From contig OZ038320.1 in NCBI GenBank assembly GCA_964035795.1, forward strand, positions 12,436,118-12,500,117: DNA of 64,000 nucleotides, given 5' to 3'. This document shows positions 53,101-64,000 of the stretch, in pieces. Below the pieces are notes generated by a model. It did no database searches. It saw only the letters and a list, made by a program, of their open reading frames with translations, and was not told where the DNA came from. Within the stretch, counting starts at the first letter, position 1; the number at the start of each line of letters is the position of its first letter. The position numbers and the translations under genes were made by a program. This DNA comes from Pterobdella sp. o SKG-2022. Its lineage: Eukaryota > Annelida > Clitellata > Hirudinida > Piscicolidae.

Positions 53101-55375
53101 TTATATATTATTAATATATAAATAAACGTGGAAAAAGTTCGATGAAAAAATACATTTGCGGTAAAATTGAATTTAAACAAAGTTAAAGGTTTAAACAAGG
53201 TATCCCATATATATATATATCAATGTTTATTCATCACATATTGTATACATCAAAAAAAATTGAATTTTAAACTAAATAAATTAAATACAGCCTCGAATCT
53301 TCCTACAAATATATTTTTCATTGCATTTCATAATGCTACAAGTATTCAACAGGGTTAAAAGTATAAGAGAACTTCACAAAAACTAAATAATCTATTTTAA
53401 AAAACTTTTTTTTCATTTATCTAATGAGAACTCAATACATTCGTTTTAAATATTAAAAAGCTTTTTGTTAAAATTGAAACAATAAATGTAACAATTCTAA
53501 CTTATGTATAAGAAAGCTGTATGGAATCTCCTAGAAAGATCCTAGAGTGTTTTGTTCGATTTTGAGAATTCGTCAAATAACGTTCTTGAACTTACATTTT
53601 GAGTAATTTTAACCTATAAATTTCCTTGTTTTAATAGAAAGTGTAAAAAAGATTTTTGAAGTTTATTAGTTTTCACTTTTTTTTTAGAACATCACATGTA
53701 TTTCTTGAAATATTTTTCTATACTTTTTTGGTTTCATTTAAATGTGAACGATTGAAGGCATTTAAACAAGAAGCAATTAAACTATAGTTTTCGATAATTC
53801 GACCATACCATAAAACGTTATTAGAAAAATGTTCTAATGTTTTATGGTCAAATGAAACTTATCAAAACATTATAGTTTAATTATTTTTGTTGGATCGAAA
53901 GTACCTAAATCTTCAACCTTTTTGAGAAAATCACATAAAATAGCATAACAATTGTTTTCTTCTTCTAATTATTTTTAAGTTTTATAGCAGAGTTTTTTAT
54001 GTGAGTCAACAATTTCGATAAATAATTTAGAAAATTTTAAATATGATTTCTAAGCACTATAACATTCGTTAATTTCAATTTTACCATGAGACATTAGTCG
54101 CTAAAGTCCTATGATAAGGTTTTACTTTTTGAGTAAGATGTTTCACGAAAATTTTTCTAGGAAATGAAATGAAAAATTGTGTAGAAAATCTTTTTATTGA
54201 GAATAGTAGATGGAAAAAAAACAAAAAATACAGTTTTAGATAAGTACAGAGTACCTCAAAATGCATTCTTTTGCTTACTACCGTTCCATTTTTGATAAAT
54301 GGCTCAGTTCGTTTACAAATATGTTGGATTTTTTAAATTATTTTCATTAAATATAGGCAATGAAATTTTCTATGTCTTTTCATAAGCTTCAATTCCATCC
54401 AAAAATATTTCAATCAAACAATTCAGTGTTTTACTTATTAAAAAATAAAGCTCTTCGTTATTTGCTTGATGTCATTATTTAAATTTAACTTTTTTCGTTC
54501 TAGAAAAGGTTTGAAATATTTCAAAACGTTTGTTTTTATAATCATCTCTTTGTGTTGTTCCGAACAACCAGTAAAATTTTTTCAAAAATGATTATATAAA
54601 TGCTGTTATTAAAAAAAAAGTTCTAATGAGAACATTTGCGGTGAACTTGGAAACTTTAAAAAAAACTTGGATCAATAAAAATGTATAAGATATGTTTGAA
54701 TAAGAAAAATTCTTTGGAAAAATTCTTGAAATATTTATAATTGAAATCTTTCAAAGGTATAAATGTTGGTTTTTCATGGTGCATTCATGATTCAATTCAG
54801 TTGCTGCGACACAATATTGTTCAAGCTTTTTTACACCATTGAAAATTAACGAAATGTATATAAATTTGAAAATTTTGATTACCTTTTCTAAGTTATAATA
54901 ATCTTTTTAAAGTTTTTCTTTTAAACTCACTTTATGGTTTCCGACTTTTTAAAATTTTATGCCATAAATATTCATCGAAGTTTTAAAATCTTTAGACTTT
55001 TTTTTATTTGACTGCGAAGACATTTTCCATTATTTCTATGAGTTATTCAAATTAAAAATTACTTGAATTTAAAAATCATTAAAATTGATTCACTGTTTGT
55101 TGATTGAATAATTTAAAAAGATATATTTTGTTTTATTAAAGAGATTTCTCAAATTTAATGAATGTTCGAACCAGCTGTGTTCATGACTTTTCTACAACTT
55201 TGTATGTGTAACGGAAAAAATAAATAAATTATCATAAAAAATCTTTTTTTCCATGAATGGTCAGTACACATTCAATAATTATTAGCGGTCTTTTAACATC
55301 AACGTTTTTTTGCGGTTCTCTTCTTACCATCATCATCACGTCGCCAAAACGACCATTTTCATTCACCATCACTTG
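53101..55375. other. Intergenic AT-rich DNA
   Basis: Apart from the hairpin at 53775-53883 and a half-copy of the 24866 hairpin near 54107-54165, I see no gene. The minus-strand ORF at 54266-54081 overlaps the hairpin half-copy and is not taken as coding. TTTATT (reverse AATAAA) at 55132-55137 may be the poly(A) signal of the gene ending at 55376. Confidence 0.4.
53775..53883. mobile_element. Palindromic MITE-like hairpin, copy 3
   Basis: The arm 53775-53825 (AATTAAACTATAGTTTTCGA ...) pairs imperfectly with 53832-53883 (... TTATCAAAACATTATAGTTT). The inner part ACCATAAAACGTTA is shared with copy 1. Older and more diverged than copy 2. Confidence 0.72.
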
Positions 55376-57648
55376 TTATTGCTTGTTGCAGGCAATAACA
55401 TAAGCACAGAAAGCAACCAATGACATACAGCTAATAAGGCAAATGGTAATGACGACGAGGATGATGAGTAAGAAGGCGCTGGAAGATCGAAAATAAAATT
55501 TGAGCGTGGAAACTTCATTATAGATGTCGTTTTGATTAGTTAAAACGTTTTTTGTTGGGGTTTGATTGCCTAACTTAGAAAAGAATTCTTTTCTATTGGT
55601 TGAGAAATGATCTTCAACACAGAACCAGTCTTCAAGCGATACCCTTCGTTGATCGTGATGGGCATTGTAACCTTTGGCCGAATACAACATTTCACCGATA
55701 TCCATACTAACATTTTTCTTTTCATTTCCACTTTTAGGGTATTCTGTTGAAAAAGAAATTTAGCATTTAATGCTTGAATATTTTTATTTGTATAACTCTT
55801 CTGGTTCACATGACTTAGTTAAAAACATTTGGAAATTTCAAAACTAACATAAGAATAAAAAAGTTGTTTAAAAATGCTTTCTATTGAAATATGTCGTCTT
55901 CGTAGTTTGAAAACATTTATTCGAGTATGGAGTTTTTGCAAACAGGTAATGATAGCTTAAGATTTGCTTACATTGCTTTTTACTAGATGTAAGTTTTTGA
56001 CATTAAAAAATATGTACTTGGGAAGAAACTTTGAATTTTAGCGTTTATCGATATACTAAAAATTATAAAATAATGAGAAAGGCGAAAAAGATTTGAAATT
56101 TATTTTAGAATACCTCATTTAGTCACGATGTACATAAACTGATTATAATTTCTATTAAGTTATAAGTTTTAAAATGAATCTGTTGATTCTTCATCACCAT
56201 CTTGAATGACTAGCGATAAAACTGCCGAGACAAATGCACACCCTTACAAATAACGTAGCATATTTATTCTTCAGATATGTAAATCATTTTGTTATTTTTT
56301 TCCAGTGAAACAAAATACGAATAATCTTTCAATAAGTCACAGAAATTTGTGAAGGGTGTGTAGTGATGGACACAAAAAATATGAAAATTTTATTTTTAAA
56401 TGACGGACGCGCAAGAAAACATGCAATTAAATTCGTTCAAATTATAATTTTCATGATGTTGAAGAAAAGGTTAAAATAAATCATTTCAAGCTTTTAACTC
56501 AATTATAAATTTGAACAATATTTGAGGTTCAAGCATTTTTTTAAGCAAATATATAGTAAAATTTCAGTATTTTTTTGACTAAAAAAATTTTCTACAAGAT
56601 TTAATCGCAGTTCGTTTTTAGACACTTTGTAAGAAGTAACTAATAACTTGTGTTTCTGTGTTATAAGATTTTATTTGAGCACTTGAATTCCAAGTTATAA
56701 CTTCATTTTTGCAAGATATACATGTTTTAAAAAATTTTCAATAAATTTCATGAAAGACATTATTTGGGACTCTTAAAAAATATTTTTGTTTAGAAATTAA
56801 AAATACAGAAAAAAAAGTTTGTTTATTAAATTTGAAAATTTTATTACTATTATAATATTTCCAACTTTTTTCATATATTAGCCAATTCATGCTCTAAGAA
56901 TTTAACATTATGGCAATTCTGGAGTCTCTAAAATTTTGCGCTGAGCCTCAAAGAAATTAACTTGATAAATTACTCAATTTCAGTTGAAAATTTTAAGTAT
57001 TAAAAATAAAAATTACATGGAATAAATTTTGAAAAAGATTTTAACTTAAAATTGCCTTGAGAGAATATTGTCTACAAAAAGACTCTGAGTCTTTCGGTCG
57101 TATGTTCCAAAATTCAAAAGATGCTGGTTTAAGGTTGATAACTTTGGTAGTGAATGAAGCTATTAGCCCTATTTTTGAAGACTGTTGGTGTTTGTACCAC
57201 ATTGAAACTTGCTGTAGTGATGAGCATGACACTCGGTCGAAGGTCAAAGGGTTAAACTGTGTATACTGGAAACCTATCACATCTCCTTTTTTCACCGAAA
57301 ATTGGTCTTTTTTTTTTAAATTTATTATTTGATCACGTAATTTTTTTGAGTTGAAATACGTTTGGCCAACTAGTTGGTAGCTGCGTTGAAGTCTTTTGAG
57401 GAAAGATGAATGAGAAACGTAGAAATTTTGAAAAGGTCTGAATGGCTTGACCATAACTTCGACTTCTATTGGACGCCACACTTGCAAATTGATGTGATGC
57501 TGTTGTGATGTCACTTTGATAAACAAGTTCCATGCTACAAGAACAGCGTCAGTTTCAAAGTACATTAGAGGGTTGGGGATCATCGTCATGCTTTGGATGT
57601 TGTCCATGTGGGATCTCAACCTCACTTCGTGGCCCAGAGAAGGTGGCA
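55376..57648 (-). CDS. Type I membrane protein with large extracellular beta module (last two exons)
   Basis: Exon 57648-57046 begins after TATATCTTCAG in phase 1, so earlier exons exist. It encodes LGHEVRLRSHMDNIQSMTMI, NLFIKVTSQQHHINLQVWRP, SYQLVGQTYFNSKKLRDQII and FSVKKGDVIGFQYTQF, ending FCRQYSLKAIL. The GTTAAA donor joins in phase exon 55743-55376 (YPKSGNEKKNVSMDIGEMLY), which has one membrane helix SSSAFLLIILVVITICLISC and a very short tail ending NKQ-stop. The LQVWRP ... LVGQ ... GDVIGF pattern resembles ectodomain modules of invertebrate polycystin-1-like and related surface proteins, but I cannot name the family. Upstream exons were not firmly found in 57,650-64,000. Confidence 0.66.
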
Positions 57649-58797
57649 CTGAAGATATAACTTTTTTATTCAGTTTATTTATATATCAGTATCCTAATTA
57701 AATTTATTGATTTTAATTTTTTTTGTTTATTAATCATAAATTGGTATTTTTCTATATATTTCATTGAAATAAAAGTCAATTTTCAAATTTTTCGCTGACA
57801 CTACATTTTTGAGACTTTTTCAATTGACCAATTAAGATATATTTTAGAATAGTTTCGTAAAAAAATTTTGTCATATGAAAGTATAAAAACATTTCCCACA
57901 TTAGTATTCATCAGTTCAAATTGGAAAAATACAAAATTTTTACTGTTTCAATCAGGCATTAAACATAGTGATCGAAAAATCAGAAAATAGCTATAAGCTT
58001 TTAAACTCACTTTAAAAAGTTACAAATCTTTTGAAAAACAGTTAGTGTATGTTTTTCAAATTTCATTCAAAAATTTGATTATTCCATTTTCAAGTTTCAC
58101 ACCCTTGCTTCAAAATTTACTAAAATAAAATATTTTCTACTAGAAAATTTATAAAGCTTCTGATAAAGAAAAAATTTCTTAATTGGTTTTTAGCAAAACA
58201 AACATTTAAAGAATCATTGTCTTGGTGCAAATTAAAACATATTCATCATGAAACTTAAGTATTATCAAGTTTTTATCATAAAAAATGTTTGATAAATAAT
58301 TTTTTCAACGTGATGATGTAAAACGGAATCGACTAAGACACCCAAAAGTTTATTAAACTTGTAGCATTTGTTGATTCCACATTGTTTTATACTCTGAGCT
58401 TTTTCAACAAAATCTCACCCCTCCACAGCTCATTTCCTCTTAACTGCTGAGTTATGTCAAATTCTTATTTTATTGAAAATTTTATCAATTTGAAGAGTTT
58501 ATTTTTGCATATTAGGATATAGTTTTAATTAACCAACTTTTCGAAATTTCATACTTAAAAAAAATGCATGACATTTTATTTTGTCTATTACAATCTCAAA
58601 TCTATACAAGATTTGAGACAGTCACTTTTCTAACCAATAAAATCGTTTTCTATCCACAAAATTTGACTGCGCTTTACCTCAGCTTAGAAAAACTGATTTA
58701 CAATTGTTTTTACGGCTTATAATTTATTTGCCAACAATGTATATAATGTCAGTTTGATCTATGAATTTCATAAAGACAAAAACAGTGAACTCCTTAC

Positions 58798-58879
58798 CCA
58801 TATAGCAATAACAAAGGCACTCTCAAAAAGAAGTATATCTAACAACTGATGTGCAACTCGGGTGTTTGTTTTGAAGTCA
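58798..58879 (-). CDS. Candidate upstream exon (82 nt), weak
   Basis: On the minus strand, TTAAAAGCAG is followed by an open frame DFKTNTRVAHQLLDILLFES ending AFVIAIW and a good GTAAGG donor. It could be an upstream exon of the type I membrane gene. However, its end phase (0) does not match exon 57648 (needs 1), so another exon would be required. Confidence 0.25.
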
Positions 58880-61800
58880 CTGCTTTTAATATGCAAATTC
58901 TTTTAGAAGGTTTTCAACCCTTTTTCAACCATAGTATCATTTACGAATAGTTGGGAATTTATCGTATCCATTTAAAGACCGTTTTTTGATGGTAGACTAT
59001 ATGTCTTGTAGGCAATGTTCATAATTTAAAAATAAAAATTGCATAATATATGTCTAGTTTTCTAATTGAAACAGAATTTATACATAATGCTCATAAATTT
59101 TAGGCATTGTGTATATTGTCCAAGAATGCACAGCTTCTGTGTCATGTAACGTACCATTTAAATGAAGTAGCTTGTGTCAGGGTTTTCAAATAAGTGAAAA
59201 ATAGAAGCTTAATGAACTCTTGTTGGACTATGATACAAAAAAAAGTTTAAAAATTATAGTCTAAAAGGATATGATAAGAAAAAAAAAGTGCTTTGAGGTA
59301 GAAATTTTCAAATGAAAACAAAACATAAGCAAAAATAACTTATACTATGATTATGTAGTAAAAGTTAAAATTTTCATCTCTGAATTGGTTTTTGAAAACA
59401 ATGAGGAATGAAGATCTTTTAGCGATTGCTCACATAATTAAACTTTTCATAGTTTTTCGTTAAATAGTCAATAACCAATCGAATACATTTTGAGCTGACG
59501 AGGTACAACCTAATGGTTTGAAAACAACACATGCAATTAGTGAAACAAATGATCAGCCATAAGGAATACAAATCGGTCATTTTGAAACAAAATTGCTAAA
59601 TATTATGTTGTAGAAGACGATTGACAAATCATGTATCAAGAACAATCTTTTTGATGTTTGTAATAAAACCTTCGTGTTGCAAAAATTTGTTCAAAAACTC
59701 TGTTTACACGTCATAAGAAAAAAAAGTTAAACTTTAAACCAACTATTCACGTGAAATTAAAAAAATTTTATTTAAAAAAAAGTTAAATTCGTTTTTAAGT
59801 AAAACAACCAAACTTGTGTTTGTTGAAAAAGTTGAGTTTGAGTAGAATCTTTGATAAGACTTTCAAGTTGTTTCATACAAGGAATTGAAAGATTTAATTA
59901 ACTATAAAACGTTTTTTTTATATAAAATGTATCAATGATAAAAAAAACATTTTTGAAAAGTTTTTAATAATGTATAGTGGAGGCTTTATGACAGTTTTTA
60001 GAACCTAGCGTAACTTCATATGAAATCACAATGAAGAAGACTGTCTAGTTTCAAAGGGTTAAATTGTGTTGAAAGGTTTGGTGCAGTCAAAGAATTTTCA
60101 ATTAATTTATTCTCTTGAATTCATTAAGTTAACAGAAGCATAGTTTGGGTTGTGATTTATAAAAGAGTTCAGATTTACTGAGCTATTATAGGTTAAATAT
60201 TCCAATAGAGTTATGCCGCTTACGTTTAAGCATAACACAAATATGGTGGCCATATGATATTGGATTGTTATAGATAACTATAACTGATTGAGAAGAATTG
60301 AGATAAATATTATTTTTTTATATAACGCACAATTACAGTTTGTTTCAAAAGCGTCTCAGTTGCTTTTCTTGGCGCCATATAAATAGTTTCATTATTATTC
60401 AAAATTTTTTACAAACAATCAATAAGGGAATCATGGTATAAGTGATTTATCTAAAAAAAAATAATCCTATTTAGTTTTTGAAAATGTCAGATACAAATAA
60501 GTTATATGAAAAGTCTTTTAGTGAGAATATATTAAACGACTTTCTCGTCAAATTTTATAGAATCAGAAATTTTATCAAACAGCTTTTTCTATTTCGAGTA
60601 TTTTTTATAGGTTTGAGATGCAGAAACAATAAACAATGATCATATTAAAGTGTAGTGAACTTATATCATTTATTTTTGGTGAAGTTTTATGCAAAAACTT
60701 TCTCCAAGTTGAGTGTCAGCTGATAGTGCACAGAGTTTCTGGTAGTCAATCAGATTTCAAAAATTTAAGTTTCTCTTCAAACTTATTTTGCCTATCATTT
60801 ATTTTTTTTCTAAAGTTTTTGAATTATCATTTAACGTCATATTTTTTTTTAAATTATTTCGGAAACTTCTAAAGTTTTGAGTAATAGGCTTCAATTCTAA
60901 TGGTTTTTTATTTCCATTTCTCATCGGAATTTTTATGAATTAACTTATCAACCTGATAAAGGCAATATTTTTTGAATGAAACATTATTTTTGTTCAATAT
61001 TTCATTTTAACTTCATTTCAAAATTCAATACGTGGATTATTCACGAGAGCATGATCTGTTTAAATCAAGGCCTTGTATTCATAATTGATGATTTGAAGAG
61101 CCTTGATTCAACAAATTTACTTTAAGCTATGCAATTTAAAACTATGTTATCGAATAAATTTTTTTAAATTTTAATTTTATTCCAATACATTTCAGTGAAA
61201 ATTTCTAGGTCACCTTCTTTTTTTTAGAAACTATTTTTACAACTTTTTCAAGTTTAGGATATTCATTTTAAGGTATCTCCAAAATATTAAAACACAAATA
61301 AATTTTGAAAAAATAGTAAACGAAATTTGAATTCGTTTGATGAAAAGAGTTAATTAACATGCATTTGCTTTTTTTGTGTTTTTGGTGGTTTATCGTGGCT
61401 ACGAAACCTGCATAGAATACCATGACAAATCATCAAATATTTCAGACAACAATTCTGAAACTTTCTAAATAAAAAAACCATATAAAACAGATATAAAGCG
61501 ATTAAATTCTCCTGTTTCTTATTTCAAAAATGAAAATTAATTATGACAAAATTAAATGAATTTTTGATAGATAAGCTGGTTGCATTCACTTGTTCACAGA
61601 AATGCATAGCTAAGTTTGGATCAAAATTTATACATTTAGTAAACACAATGCAACCTATGAAATAAATCTTTTGAAAATCTAATTTTTTCTAAAAGTAGTT
61701 AAATAAAAGTTAAACATTCTCGTTATGGATTTGGTATGTTAAAAAACTTTGCAACAAACCAATTATTTTTTAATTCGTGAAAATCCGTCTACAAAAGGCA

Positions 61801-62729
61801 TATGGAAATTTAATTTTTACACTCTTGAAAGGTTTAATGTATCTTTATAAAAAAATAAATTACAGCAAAAATAGTGCTCATCGAGCAAAAAAATAATAGA
61901 GTAACATCAATAGAACCTTAGTTCATAAATTTTTTAAAAACTTACTATATTTTTAAACTCATGTACCTAGTTTTTTTCTAATGTTATAAAGCTAATTTTA
62001 TTTCTCAAGCACCTTTTTTAAAATCATATAACATTAACTAAAAAAATTTCTTTTTTTACTTGACCATATATTAAATAATTTTGAACAGTATTAATTTTGA
62101 AAAGATCATTCAAATTAAAAGTTAAATAATGACTTGATTAAAAATTTACATATTAACTTATGGCTTAACTTTGAAGTCGTAATCAGCTCAATGACTAATG
62201 TATGACACAAAATGGGTTTAAACTTTTCTGCACATTATCTCAATCATTACTTCATTCAGTTCAGTGAAGTAAAAACTGGCTTGTAAGCATTCTGAACAGT
62301 TTATGCAAATCCTCATTTTATATTTGAAGAAATTTTTATTTTTTCAAAAAACTTTTGAATAAAAAAACGTATGCAAAATAACGAAAAAAACTGAGAAAAT
62401 TTTTTTTCAATTCCCTTTCTCGGTGAAAATACTTTTAAAATAATGCAAATGTTTAAAAAAGAAACTAAATTGTTGAATTCGAAAATGCCAAAATATTTCT
62501 TAACACATTTTTTCTATCTTGCTTCAGTGCATATGAATTTTTCAATCTAAAATGTTTTTTCTTTATATAAAAATTTTGTTCCAAGTTTCGAAAAATTCAA
62601 AATGAAAACCGAAAGTTTGATACATGACTGTAGAAATAATTAGGGAGAATTTATTTATAATATATTACACAATGTTATATTTAATTTTAAACATATAAGT
62701 AATATTTTCGACTTTTTGTCTTATTTCTT

Positions 62730-62915
62730 TAACACTAAGACCTATAGCCACATTATAAAAAACAATAAAAACTCAATTGTAAAAGAACTAATAAAGAAAA
62801 ATTATCTTTGAGAGGTGCCCAATGCTGGAATCAATTACCAGATAATCATAAATCCATAAAACCGTTAAAGTTATTTGTGAAAAAAGATATATTAAACAAC
62901 TCTAAGTTATAAAAA
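62730..62915 (+). mobile_element. LINE 3'-terminal remnant
   Basis: KLSLRGAQCWNQLPDNHKSI then KPLKLFVKKDILNNSKL-stop matches the extreme C-terminus of jockey/CR1-type LINE ORFs (RGxxxWNxLPxxxK ... FKKxLKxxLL). 5'-truncated; no tail or target-site duplication identified. Confidence 0.6.
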
Positions 62916-64000
62916 TATGGTTTTTCTAGTCTGATGTTACTTCAATTTTTATTCTAATTAACTTGATTTATTTTTTTTTTTTTGTCATTTCATTTAGGGT
63001 ATATCCTTATACCTTTGAAAAGCAGTTGTTTCAATGTCCTATCAACTCGTAGTTTTCATTTCTTTTTGTAAGTTTTTGTAATTAATTAGTTTTTCGTTCT
63101 TACCTTGTTCACTTCACTTGAATTTTCATAATTTTATGTACTCGTTGTTTATATCAATAAAAGAATCCCTGTTAAAAAACATCTTTCTATTAAATTTATG
63201 CAGCTTATATTCAATTCAGTTTCTTGAAGAAGGAAAAGTTTATTCTCATTTAAAATCTTTACTGCTAGAATCTTTTGCAGCAGTGGAAAAAAATTTTGAA
63301 TTTATTCAAATATATTTGAAACCAAAAAAATAAATTTTTAGTTTCGAATATTTATGTTTCTTTCTGTAAAAAAATTTCTAGTTATTTTTAAAATAGATTT
63401 TTAAATGCATTTAAAAAATTGAGTTTGGTTTCTATTATACAAAGTATTTCCATAAAATATTCTAAAGTGTTGAAAAAAAAACAAAATAATTAGATTTTGC
63501 AATTTTTTGAGATTTTTGGTTATTTAAAAGTTAATTTTCAATTTTGGCTGGAAACTTCAATAGCTGAAAATTTTGAATCAGAAGTGTATTTTTTGGTATT
63601 TATTTTCAATCAAAACAATTGCTACAATTATGAGAATATCAACTTTTACAAATTCTTTATTGAAATCAGTTATTCATAATTTTCATTTAAAAAGGTAGAA
63701 AAAACGGGAAAAAAAATTTTTCAATTAACAGTAGACTTTTAGGGAAAACTTCAAAGTTTGTGAAAATATAAACACATTTTTTTGTGCTTAATTAGGGGAT
63801 TATGACATATTCACCAAAATATCCGAATTTTAAGAATTTATTTCATGTGAAATCAAATTTTGAGTTAAATCTTCTTAATATTTATCTAAAATAATGTGCA
63901 GTTTGTCTCATAAACCAATGTAAAATATATGCGATTTTTGGAAGAAAATTAAATAACAATTTCGTTAGATTCACATACGTTATTCTCAAACTTTTTCAGC

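Larger units (their letters stand above)
57720..64000. other. AT-rich region without a confident gene
   Basis: Apart from the weak candidate exon at 58798-58879 and the LINE remnant at 62730-62915, I find no coding exons, RNA genes or tandem arrays. Short ORFs (for example 60636-60872 and 63118-63333) are of the A/T-run type expected by chance. This stretch may be an intron or upstream region of the gene ending at 55376. Confidence 0.45.

Noticed and set aside
54081..54266. Minus-strand ORF with a signal-peptide-like start, possible first exon of the polycystin-like gene
   Set aside because: It overlaps a half-copy of the palindromic repeat seen at 24866-24984, and I found no phase-fitting donor.
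61055..61115. Short inverted repeat (AATCAAGGC ... GCCTTGATT)
   Set aside because: Arms of only about 10-12 bp are expected by chance in a window of this size and composition.
60636..63679. Short plus-strand ORFs in the right-hand region
   Set aside because: Phe/Ile/Lys-rich translations of A/T runs, with no motifs or splice context.

Overview
This is animal (metazoan) nuclear DNA, strongly AT-rich, with genes broken into many short exons and introns packed with decayed transposons. The phylum cannot be fixed from the sequence. Evidence for an animal: a polycystin-1-family gene with REJ, GPS-like, PLAT and channel regions; an adenylate kinase 9 (AK9)-like gene; CR1/L2-like and 'craniofacial development protein 2'-like LINEs; Tc1/mariner transposons; and tRNA-derived SINEs. 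All gene models were assembled by eye from frame, splice sites and phase, without transcripts.

Region 1 (1-38,200, + strand) is one very large AK9-like gene. I could chain about 49 exons, nearly all phase-consistent, into roughly 2,380 codons ending at 38,199. The 5' end (probably a first kinase domain) lies left of the window. Three P-loop nucleoside-monophosphate kinase regions are visible (9,301; 24,180; 30,220). Each is preceded by a short (F/Y/W)CPV module, and two more such modules form the C-terminal part. The introns carry at least five LINE families or fragments, a Tc1-like transposon nested in another Tc1-like transposon, a SINE, palindromic MITE-like hairpins and three tandem arrays. 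A 200-base N gap lies at 21,568-21,767.

Region 2 (38,200-38,990) is a short convergent intergenic spacer with an AATAAA signal and an intact-looking tRNA-derived SINE.

Region 3 (38,988-49,893, - strand) is a polycystin-1-like gene of about 27 exons: PKD-like fold, REJ region, degenerate GPS, first membrane segment, PLAT domain, further membrane segments, polycystin extracellular domain, channel-like segments and an acidic tail. No signal peptide or long N-terminal ectodomain was found.

Region 4 (50,000-55,370) is mostly non-coding. It holds a MITE hairpin pair, an orphan + strand ORF and a decayed - strand LINE.

Region 5 (55,376-57,648, - strand) holds the last two exons of a type I membrane protein with a large extracellular module. 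The rest, to 64,000, is very AT-rich with only a LINE 3' remnant and one weak candidate exon.

Functional link (inference): AK9 proteins are tied to cilia and flagella, and polycystin-1/REJ proteins to cilia or sperm surfaces, so the two convergent genes may share ciliated-cell or germline expression. The sequence does not prove this.
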